DNA of 17,226 nucleotides from NCBI GenBank assembly GCA_007129695.1, contig SKVA01000277.1, positions 1 through 17,226 of the forward strand, read 5' to 3'. The notes beneath the pieces were generated by a model. The model saw only the letters and a list, made by a program, of their open reading frames with translations. It made no database searches and was not told the origin of the DNA. Numbering within the stretch: position 1 is the stretch's first letter; each line of letters opens with the position of its first letter. This DNA is from Spirochaetaceae bacterium. GTDB lineage: Bacteria > Spirochaetota > Spirochaetia > DSM-27196 > SLST01. Of the stretch, positions 1 through 6,022 are shown in pieces. The position numbers and the translations under genes are program-made.

Positions 1-1
1 C

Positions 2-925
2 TCAAAGCGCCGCGCGGACTCGTGTAACGAGATCCTTGCGAACCCTGCATACCATCGTGTACGCCGGGTCGAACACGTTGCCCAGGTCGTACTCGACGCA
101 CTGACCAAGGAGCGAGTGGCTAACGATCGGTGGTAGCGCGTATTCGGTCTCAAGCCATCGGAGCATCTCGGTCGTCGCGTGCTGAACGCACTGGTCGAGC
201 GGGCGCGCGTTTCCGACCGTCATGAGCCACGCGTCATTCTGGGCGCGTGGCCAGCGGATCGACCCGCCGCGGACCACGTCGACCCGGAACGTCACGTCCA
301 TCGAGATCTCGATGCCGGTGCCGACGATCTCCCCGTCGCCCTGCGCCGCGTGTCCGTCGCCCAGGAAGAAGAGCCCTCCGGGCTCGGAGACCGGGAGGTA
401 GACGGTGACGCCGGCCGCAAAGCCGCGGTAGTCCATGTTCCCGCCGTGCGGGCCGGACGTCGCAGTCGATATGGACTGACCACCCGCCGGAGCCACACCG
501 AAGCATCCTATCATCGGCGCGAGCGCGATCGGAACCCGGCAGAGCGCGGTCTCGGGTTCGACCATCCGTGCCGTGCCCGCGGCTGCGTCGACCAGCCATC
601 GGCATTCGGATACCTCGTCGTCAGCGATCGGCGTTCCGGGATCGAGCACGCCCGGCGCGATGCGCGGCGACGTGATCCCGTAGTCCCGGTTCGGGACGAT
701 CCGTTCGAGCGTCACCGCGAGTGTGTCACCGGGCTCGGCGCCGCGCACAAAGAATGGCCCGGTCATCGGGTTGCCGCGCGGCGCAACCTGCCTGTCGTCG
801 CGGTCGCGCCCGCGCGCGTCGGCGGTCGACGTCGATACCGTGTCACCCGCGTCCACGGTGAGGACCGGCTCGTGCGGCCCTATCGTCGTGTAGAAGACCG
901 TCGGTGTGAAGTCGTGGTGAGCCAT
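2..925 (-). CDS. Acetamidase/formamidase family protein
   Basis: A 307-residue protein of the FmdA/AmdA family, whose characterised members hydrolyse formamide or acetamide to ammonia and the carboxylic acid in the cytoplasm. Family-type segments are visible in order: an N-terminal VDAGDTV strand (about 24-30), GNPMTGPFFVRGAEPGD (51-67), GPHGGNMD (158-165), and GDGHAAQGDGE (189-199). The His and Asp residues in the last two probably form the metal-binding active site. Length is normal for the family and I see no signal peptide. The open frame continues upstream of residue 1, but the ATG at 925 is preceded by an AGGAGGAG ribosome site, so I start there. The gene diverges from the isomerase-like gene at 1056. 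The stop codon is at positions 2-4, so the gene is complete. The exact amide substrate cannot be read from sequence. Confidence 0.9.
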   Translation of the reverse strand: MAHHDFTPTVFYTTIGPHEPVLTVDAGDTVSTSTADARGRDRDDRQVAPRGNPMTGPFFVRGAEPGDTLAVTLERIVPNRDYGITSPRIAPGVLDPGTPIADDEVSECRWLVDAAAGTARMVEPETALCRVPIALAPMIGCFGVAPAGGQSISTATSGPHGGNMDYRGFAAGVTVYLPVSEPGGLFFLGDGHAAQGDGEIVGTGIEISMDVTFRVDVVRGGSIRWPRAQNDAWLMTVGNARPLDQCVQHATTEMLRWLETEYALPPIVSHSLLGQCVEYDLGNVFDPAYTMVCRVRKDLVTRVRAAL

Positions 926-958
926 TCTCTCCTCCTGGTGCGCGTTCTTCTGAGGCAA

Positions 959-987
959 ACGATACCGCTTTGCCGGCCGGCCGTCTC
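959..987 (-). promoter_or_regulatory. Possible promoter for the acetamidase gene
   Basis: On the minus strand, GAGACG, a 17-base spacer and TATCGT lie about 33 bases before the ATG at 925. The match to sigma-70 consensus is weak in the -35 (3/6) and modest in the -10 (4/6). The spacer contains a 10-bp perfect palindrome, GCCGGCCGGC, at 972-981, which could be an operator between the two divergent genes or simply GC-rich sequence. Confidence 0.25.
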
Positions 988-1006
988 TACTCCCGTCTCT
1001 ATTCCC
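983..1006. repeat. 12-bp tandem duplication in the divergent intergenic region
   Basis: GTCTCTACTCCC (983-994) is followed directly by GTCTCTATTCCC (995-1006), 11 of 12 bases identical. It sits just upstream of the -35 box of the plus-strand gene and overlaps the weak minus-strand promoter. It may be a pair of regulator half-sites one helical turn apart, or a chance slippage product. Confidence 0.6.
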
Positions 1007-1008
1007 GG

Positions 1009-1037
1009 TTGCAGCGGCTCCCGGCATCCCCTATGAT
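1009..1037 (+). promoter_or_regulatory. Promoter for the isomerase-like gene
   Basis: TTGCAG (1009-1014), a 17-base spacer and TATGAT (1032-1037; 5/6 match to TATAAT) give a well-spaced sigma-70-type promoter. Transcription would start near 1044, giving a leader of only about 12 bases that includes the AAGGGGA ribosome site before ATG 1056. Confidence 0.55.
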
Positions 1038-1055
1038 CGGTGCGAAGGGGATCGC

Positions 1056-1916
1056 ATGGAACAGACATGGACGTGGTCGACGACCGGTTACACCTTCGTG
1101 GGAGTTGCGCACGACCAGATCATCGAATCGTGTCGCGCGGCCGGCCTGTCCGGAATCGAAGGTGCCGCCGAACTCTTTCCGGATGAGAACGATGCCGAGC
1201 TCGATCTGCTCGCCCGCCGCTACCGCGATGCGGGTCTGGGGATAGACACCTACCATCTGCCGTTCAAGCCCGACGATGACATCGTCTGTTTCTACGAGAC
1301 GACGCGACGTGCGGCCGTCGACACGATGATCGCGCAGATGGAGCGCGCGGCGGCCCTGGGCGCGCGAACAGTTATCCAGCACCCTTCGACGAACCGGTTC
1401 AGCGTCGACGTGGAAGGGTTCGACGCCTACCTCAGCCGGCTCGACCTCAGCCTCAACGCGCTCCTGCCGCGAGCCGCATCTCTCGGGCTGACGATCGCGA
1501 TCGAAAACATGCTCCCCGGAGCCGATGGCCCGCGCGTCGGCTCGAAACCCGAACACCTGTCGCTGATCGCCGAGCGTTTCGCCGATCCGAACCTGGGGTT
1601 CTGCCTGGACACCGGACACGCGCTGGTCGCGGGTGGTCCCGATGGTGCGCAAGAGTTCTTCCGCGCGATGAAGCCCATGCTTGCCGCCTTCCATCTTGCG
1701 GACAACGCCGGGGATCGTGACTCGCACCTGGCCCCGGGCCGTGGACTGGTCGACTGGGGCGCCGTCTTCGCCGGGATGGCGGAGATCGGCTACGCACGTG
1801 CGGCGTGCATAGAAACCCCGCCGTTCGCGCACCGCAAAGACGGAGTGTTCAGCCACGACGCGTGGAAGACGCTCGTGAAAGACACTCAGACGCTCGCGGA
1901 CAACGCTCTGCGGTGA
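1056..1916 (+). CDS. Sugar phosphate isomerase/epimerase-like TIM-barrel protein
   Basis: A 286-residue protein of the xylose-isomerase-like TIM-barrel superfamily (AP_endonuc_2), which includes sugar and inosose epimerases, hydroxypyruvate isomerase and endonuclease IV. Likely metal ligands sit at the expected strand ends: Glu150 in IAIENM, Asp185 and His188 in GFCLDTGHA, His213 in FHLADN, His224 in RDSHLAPGRG, and Glu253 in CIETPP. The motif order and 280-residue length favour a soluble sugar isomerase/epimerase over a DNA repair enzyme. The start is supported by AAGGGGA four bases upstream. It is transcribed away from the acetamidase and runs convergently into the GH65 phosphorylase gene 30 bases downstream. 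A role in breakdown of a sugar or cyclitol is plausible, but the substrate is unknown. Confidence 0.85.
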   Translation: MEQTWTWSTTGYTFVGVAHDQIIESCRAAGLSGIEGAAELFPDENDAELDLLARRYRDAGLGIDTYHLPFKPDDDIVCFYETTRRAAVDTMIAQMERAAALGARTVIQHPSTNRFSVDVEGFDAYLSRLDLSLNALLPRAASLGLTIAIENMLPGADGPRVGSKPEHLSLIAERFADPNLGFCLDTGHALVAGGPDGAQEFFRAMKPMLAAFHLADNAGDRDSHLAPGRGLVDWGAVFAGMAEIGYARAACIETPPFAHRKDGVFSHDAWKTLVKDTQTLADNALR

Positions 1917-1919
1917 CGA

Positions 1920-1932
1920 CCCGGGATCCGGG
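1920..1932. terminator. Small GC hairpin between convergent genes (weak terminator candidate)
   Basis: CCCGG-GAT-CCGGG forms a 5-bp stem with a 3-base loop in the 30-base gap between two convergent stop codons. There is no T-tract on either side, so intrinsic termination is doubtful. It is the only structure in the gap. Confidence 0.3.
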
Positions 1933-1946
1933 CTGACCTTCAGATC

Positions 1947-4250
1947 TCACCGGTTCCGTGGCAGGTCGATCTGTACGGTCTCCCCCGGTGAGACAATCCA
2001 TTCGTCGTTGGACACGCGCACGCTCAGTGCGGCACTGTTTTCTTCTGCGCCACTGACCGTGAGCCGCCACCGGCTGGTCGTCACGGAGAGGGTGTTTCCC
2101 CGGAAGCACACGCGGAACGCGAGCGTCTTCCACGTTTCCGGAAGCGCCGGATCGAGTTCGATCGAGTCGCCGCTCACCCTGAAGCCCGCGAATCCCTGAA
2201 CGATCATCATCCAGACACCACCGCACGCGGCGGTGTGGATGCCCCCCAGGAACGATCCGCCGCTTTTGACTTTCCTGCTCCGGTTGTACAAGTCGATCGT
2301 CGCTGCCTCATGAAAGTAGCGGTACGCCTTGTCGGTGAGTCCGCAGCCGCACGCGACGATAGAGTGGATCGACGGACTGAGCGATGAGCCGTGTTCGGTC
2401 CTTGGCTCGTAGTACTCGTAGTTGGCGCGCATCACGTCGGGTGGGAACGAGTCGACAAGAGCGAACAGCTGGAGTACATCGGCCTGCTTGAGTACCTGGG
2501 TCCGTACCGCGATCCCGGCGGGCCACCCCCAGTACTCCTCCGGATCGATCAGTCGCTCACGAAGCCGATCCGGAGTGACGTCCTCCAGCTCAAAGTAGCC
2601 GTCGAACTGCTCGATCAGGCCGGAGTCCGGATCGGGCGCAGGCACGTAGAACAACCGCGCGTGTTCGCGCCACTCGTCGACCTCGGCATGCGTCAGATCG
2701 ATCCGGCGTGACGTCCGGGCGAGCGTCTGCGGCGTCCGGCTGCTCAGTTCATCGTACAGCCGCACCGCGGTCTCCAGCGCCAGCTTCGACAGGTACATCG
2801 TGAATGCGTTGTTATCGACGTTTTCGTGGTACTCGTCGGGGCCGAGCAGGCGGATGAGCTCGAACCGGTTCTTGTCCTTCTTGAAGTGCGCGCGGGACAC
2901 GATGAAGCGCGCGACCTCAAACGCGATCTCCGCGCCGCAGCGCTCGACGAAGTCCCAGTCGTCCGTGGCCGTCAGGTACTGGTCGATCGCGTAGACAACG
3001 TCGGGTGAGATGTGGATCTGCCAGCAGTTGAAGTGGTTACGGATCGGTCGACCTGTCAGCACGTCGGTGAAGAAGACGTCGGGAAAGAGCTCATCGCCGG
3101 TCTTCCCGCTCGTCCACGCGTAGTACGCACCGCGATAGCCCAGACGTTCGGCCTTGCGACGCGCTCCCGGCAGCGTATCGTAGCGGTACTCCAGGATGCT
3201 GCGCGCGACGTCGGGCCGCGTGTAGACGAACATAGGCAGGTTGAAGGTCTCCTGATCCCAGAAGGCTGCTCCCTGGTACACCTGGCTCGACAGACCGCGA
3301 GCGCCGATCGGCAGGCGCGCGTGGGTCGGCGTGTGGATTATGTTGTGGAAGAGGTTGAACCGCGCGAGCGTCTGTGCCTCCAGGTCGCCTTCGATCTCGA
3401 TGTCACACGCTGCCCATACGCGCTGCCAGACCGAACTGTGCGCGGCGTACAGCGTGTCGAAGCCCTCCGACAGCGCGCGTCGCGCGTCACGAACCGCGCA
3501 CGCGCGTGGGTCGTCGGTATCGTTGCCGTGGTAGACTGCAACGACCTTCTCGATCGTCACTGGTCCACCCGGTTCGAGTCCGACATCAAGACGACGCATC
3601 ATCGACTCGGACGATGAGTCGACGGTTCGGACTCCTTCGACAACGACGATCTGCGTACCGGACTCGACCGTCCACAGCGATACTCCGTTGAGCTCTCCGT
3701 CGGTGAAGGCTTCCTTGCGCGCGAAGTGGTTGCCGCTGAGACTCCAGACGTCGGCGTCGATGCCGGTGCGTACCGTTGCGTCGGTGGCCCTATCGGCGAT
3801 CAGCGTGAAGCGCGATGCGATCAGATGAACGTTGTCGGCGTGTGCTAACCGCTCCTCGCCAAGCGTGATCGATCCTCCGGCCGGACTCGCCCATCTGGTA
3901 TGCCGAGAGAAGAGCCCGGTGCGGAGGTCGATCCGGCGTTCGTACCCCTGAACCTCGGTAGCGCCGTCGATCGCCGACAGGGGTACGGTGTCGACGGACA
4001 GCTCCAGGTAGAGCCCGTTTGGTACCGTGCAGAGCTCGGTCAGCGCGCCGGGTTGGGCCGTATCCCACGTGTCGGTGACGATGCACGCGGTATACTGCTC
4101 CGCGCGCCACTCCGAAAGCGTTCCACGGTATCCCAGATACCCGTTGCCGATCATGAAGGTGCTGCCGGTTGTGACGATCTGCTCAGGGTCGAGCGATTTC
4201 TCGTGGACGTCCCATCCGGCGTCGGTATACACGTTCTCGATCAGCTTCAC
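1947..4250 (-). CDS. GH65 family glycoside phosphorylase (kojibiose/maltose/trehalose phosphorylase-like)
   Basis: A 767-residue glycoside hydrolase family 65 enzyme. Members phosphorolyse alpha-glucosides to beta-glucose 1-phosphate plus a free sugar, in the cytoplasm. The layout is classical: an N-terminal beta-sandwich (about 1-270), a helical linker, an (alpha/alpha)6 barrel with FWDQETFNLPMF (330-341), the general acid Glu473 in GPDEYHE (470-476), LKQADVL (587-593) and RTEHGSSLSPS (617-627), the last two forming the phosphate site, then a C-terminal beta domain. Length matches the family. The specificity region (377-412; AWTSGKTGDELFPD then GRPIRNHFNCWQIHISPD) looks more like kojibiose-type than maltose-type enzymes, from memory, so I leave the disaccharide open. 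Start is GTG with GGGGAG upstream. The Glu473 acid argues for an inverting phosphorylase rather than a hydrolase. Confidence 0.92.
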   Translation of the reverse strand: MKLIENVYTDAGWDVHEKSLDPEQIVTTGSTFMIGNGYLGYRGTLSEWRAEQYTACIVTDTWDTAQPGALTELCTVPNGLYLELSVDTVPLSAIDGATEVQGYERRIDLRTGLFSRHTRWASPAGGSITLGEERLAHADNVHLIASRFTLIADRATDATVRTGIDADVWSLSGNHFARKEAFTDGELNGVSLWTVESGTQIVVVEGVRTVDSSSESMMRRLDVGLEPGGPVTIEKVVAVYHGNDTDDPRACAVRDARRALSEGFDTLYAAHSSVWQRVWAACDIEIEGDLEAQTLARFNLFHNIIHTPTHARLPIGARGLSSQVYQGAAFWDQETFNLPMFVYTRPDVARSILEYRYDTLPGARRKAERLGYRGAYYAWTSGKTGDELFPDVFFTDVLTGRPIRNHFNCWQIHISPDVVYAIDQYLTATDDWDFVERCGAEIAFEVARFIVSRAHFKKDKNRFELIRLLGPDEYHENVDNNAFTMYLSKLALETAVRLYDELSSRTPQTLARTSRRIDLTHAEVDEWREHARLFYVPAPDPDSGLIEQFDGYFELEDVTPDRLRERLIDPEEYWGWPAGIAVRTQVLKQADVLQLFALVDSFPPDVMRANYEYYEPRTEHGSSLSPSIHSIVACGCGLTDKAYRYFHEAATIDLYNRSRKVKSGGSFLGGIHTAACGGVWMMIVQGFAGFRVSGDSIELDPALPETWKTLAFRVCFRGNTLSVTTSRWRLTVSGAEENSAALSVRVSNDEWIVSPGETVQIDLPRNR

Positions 4251-4320
4251 GGTCGCTCCCCTCGGGTTCGGTTATGCGGTATCGACCGGCGGTGAACCTG
4301 TTCCGGGCGCGCCGGATTCG

Positions 4321-4345
4321 ATCGGGTACGTCAAAGGTACCCGAT
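4321..4345. promoter_or_regulatory. Perfect 9-bp inverted repeat upstream of the GH65 gene (operator or RNA hairpin)
   Basis: ATCGGGTAC (4321-4329), a 7-base centre (GTCAAAG) and GTACCCGAT (4337-4345) are exact reverse complements. The element lies in the 164-base gap between the acetyltransferase stop (4415-4417) and the phosphorylase GTG (4250). On the minus strand the centre supplies TTGACG, a good -35 match, but no convincing -10 follows at 16-19 bases. It could be a regulator's operator for the phosphorylase gene, or a strong hairpin limiting readthrough from the upstream pair; there is no U-tract. Apart from this repeat, I see nothing else clear in 4251-4414. Confidence 0.6.
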
Positions 4346-4414
4346 GCCTGCGATCGCGGCCAGCGACTGTTGGTGATCGGTGGTCGGAGTTGTACCCTTG
4401 CCGGATTGTGTCGC

Positions 4415-5221
4415 TTACGCGCGCGACACCTCGTACTCCTCGTATTCGCCGACCGTGACGAAGCCGATCCTCCGGTAGCACGCGAGCGCCGCTGCGTTGT
4501 CCGCCTTCACGTTGAGCCCGACGTCCAGGCCCTCACCGGTCAGGATCGAGCACAGCGCGGCGGTCGCCCGGCCGGCGTATCCACGGCCTCTGTGCGTCGG
4601 CAGCGTCGTGATATTGCCGAGCGCCGCGACTCCGTACCGCGGTGAGTAGACGTGGATCCCCGCGACGCTGACGATGCGCGATCCTTCACGGATTCCGACG
4701 TACCGGCCGGTTTCGAGCATTCGCGCGTCGAACCAGTTTGCCGGGTATGCCGCATCGTAGAGCGCGGTCAGCGCAGGGAGATCATCGGTCGACATTCGAA
4801 CCACGTCGGGCTCGACGTCCGGCGCGGCATCGACTGCCGCGCGCGTGAGCGCCATCTTGAGGTGCGGTCCGTGCTCGGCCAACCGGAACCGATGCCCGAG
4901 CGCCGGCGCTATACCGGGACTCAGGTGCGCGTAGAACCGTTCCGGAAGCAGATGCGCGATCGACTCGACCAGCGACGAAAGCGGTTTGTAGTCGGTCCCC
5001 AGCGCAAGAAGCGTCGGAGTCGAGCTTGCTACGTAGAGCAGCGCGACCGCGTCCAGACCGTCCCGATCACCCGCGGTGGCGTCATCCGGGCTCAGACCGT
5101 ACCACTGCGTGTACGGCCAGAAGAAATCGTCCAGATCGCCGAGCTCGTACATATGGAGCGGGACATCGCGCGTGAGAAACCGCTCGATGGTCGCTTTGTC
5201 GTGCAGGCAGATCGCGCCCAT
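4415..5221 (-). CDS. GNAT family N-acetyltransferase
   Basis: A 268-residue protein with a C-terminal GNAT fold. The acetyl-CoA loop is THRGRGYAGR (209-218), preceded by the beta4 strand GNITTLP (202-208) and followed by NAAALACYRRIGF (242-254), the usual beta6-alpha4 end of the family. The N-terminal half (about 1-130) is not GNAT-like to the eye and resembles the N-terminal halves of two-lobed GNAT proteins annotated with an FR47-like domain. Although the frame stays open further upstream, the ATG at 5221 lies one base after the TGA of the lysoplasmalogenase-like gene. The two are therefore almost certainly cotranscribed and translationally coupled, and the upstream extension would only overlap that gene. 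The acceptor (amine, amino acid or peptide) is unknown. Confidence 0.85.
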   Translation of the reverse strand: MGAICLHDKATIERFLTRDVPLHMYELGDLDDFFWPYTQWYGLSPDDATAGDRDGLDAVALLYVASSTPTLLALGTDYKPLSSLVESIAHLLPERFYAHLSPGIAPALGHRFRLAEHGPHLKMALTRAAVDAAPDVEPDVVRMSTDDLPALTALYDAAYPANWFDARMLETGRYVGIREGSRIVSVAGIHVYSPRYGVAALGNITTLPTHRGRGYAGRATAALCSILTGEGLDVGLNVKADNAAALACYRRIGFVTVGEYEEYEVSRA

Positions 5222-5222
5222 A

Positions 5223-5933
5223 TCAGGCGGCGCTCTCTGTCGCCATCGCGTCGGCGTCGACGTTTCGACGCGTCGCGAGCACGCTGAGCGCGAGCAGCAC
5301 GCACGCGGTGTAGTAGAGCGGATAGCAGACGAACGCGTTCCACCGGCCCGTGTCCACGTACCGCCAGTTGGCCAGGAACACGTCGGACAGGTAGAACAGG
5401 ACGGCCCCGGCAAGAGCCGTACGTCGGCCGCGGAAGCGTGGCGTCGCGCCGGCGAAGACCAGCATCACGGTGATCACGACCGTGTACCCGACGATCTGCG
5501 CCTGTTCTGGGGCGGGCACGTGGGGGCCGAGCCAGAGGAAGTACACGCACAGGCTCGCGATCGTCGATGCGACTGCACTCACAACCAGGTTCCGGCGGTC
5601 GACGCCCTTCGCGATGAACGCTCCGGTCACGCCGAAGTGCGCGATCAGGAATGCGTAGAGTCCGAGCATGAAGTCACCGGGGCCGAGCAGATCGCCGAGC
5701 ATGCAGAACACGAGCCCGGCTGCCATCAGTCGACCGTAGCGCGACCCGAGTGCGCCCCCCAGGAGCGCGGTGATCACGAACGACGCCGACGCGACCGCGG
5801 TGAACGCCATCGCGAACTCGCGCGGGCCTCCGTGGCGCGACCACAGCATGAGACCGGCCGCAGCGAGCGAAAGCACCGCCGTCGCGTACGCGGCGCGCGG
5901 TCTGGGAACGGTGACGAAGGATCGGAGGCCCAT
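5223..5933 (-). CDS. Lysoplasmalogenase-like (YhhN/TMEM86) integral membrane protein
   Basis: A 236-residue polytopic membrane protein with about eight hydrophobic segments. It carries the motif set of the YhhN/TMEM86 family: a GD pair (80-81, in FCMLGDLLG), AHF (98-100), FYLSDVFLANWRY (180-192) and PLYYTACVLLALS (205-217). Characterised members hydrolyse the vinyl-ether bond of lysoplasmalogens in the membrane. Bacterial members are mostly untested, so the reaction is inferred from the family. Two starts are possible: GTG 5990 adds 19 polar residues, while ATG 5933 puts the first membrane segment close to the N terminus. Neither has a Shine-Dalgarno site. I chose 5933 because a promoter (TTGCAC-N17-TATCAT) ends exactly six bases before it, and GTG 5990 would lie upstream of that promoter. 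It heads a run with the acetyltransferase. Confidence 0.82.
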   Translation of the reverse strand: MGLRSFVTVPRPRAAYATAVLSLAAAGLMLWSRHGGPREFAMAFTAVASASFVITALLGGALGSRYGRLMAAGLVFCMLGDLLGPGDFMLGLYAFLIAHFGVTGAFIAKGVDRRNLVVSAVASTIASLCVYFLWLGPHVPAPEQAQIVGYTVVITVMLVFAGATPRFRGRRTALAGAVLFYLSDVFLANWRYVDTGRWNAFVCYPLYYTACVLLALSVLATRRNVDADAMATESAA

Positions 5934-5939
5934 CGGCAG

Positions 5940-5968
5940 ATGATAGGCGCGAACCGGTGCGGGTGCAA
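5940..5968 (-). promoter_or_regulatory. Promoter for the lysoplasmalogenase gene, apparently leaderless
   Basis: On the minus strand TTGCAC (5968-5963), 17 bases, TATCAT (5945-5940; 5/6), then CTGCCG and ATG 5933. The expected transcription start falls on or next to the A of the ATG, which would explain the missing ribosome binding site. The -35 box is shared, in opposite orientation, with the plus-strand promoter. Confidence 0.5.
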
Positions 5969-5991
5969 GCCGGTCGCGATTGAGGTACACT
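5963..5991 (+). promoter_or_regulatory. Possible promoter for the acyltransferase-like gene
   Basis: GTGCAA (5963-5968), 17 bases, TACACT (5986-5991; 4/6). Transcription from about 5998 would leave a leader of about 25 bases with GGAG (6014-6017) before GTG 6023. The -35 is a poor match (3/6), so this is tentative. The same six bases read TTGCAC on the other strand as the opposing promoter's -35. Confidence 0.35.
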
Positions 5992-6022
5992 CGGCGGCAA
6001 GATCAGGATTGCCGGAGTACCC

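Noticed and set aside
179..1036. 285-codon plus-strand frame opposite the acetamidase
   Set aside because: Shadow of a gene with intact family motifs; composition is Arg/Val/Asp-rich and low in hydrophobic patterns.
999..1856. 285-codon minus-strand frame opposite the isomerase-like gene
   Set aside because: Shadow frame; the plus-strand gene has a promoter, ribosome site and conserved metal ligands.
5223..5990. GTG 5990 as the lysoplasmalogenase start
   Set aside because: It adds a polar 19-residue tail, has no ribosome site and would put the start upstream of the best promoter.
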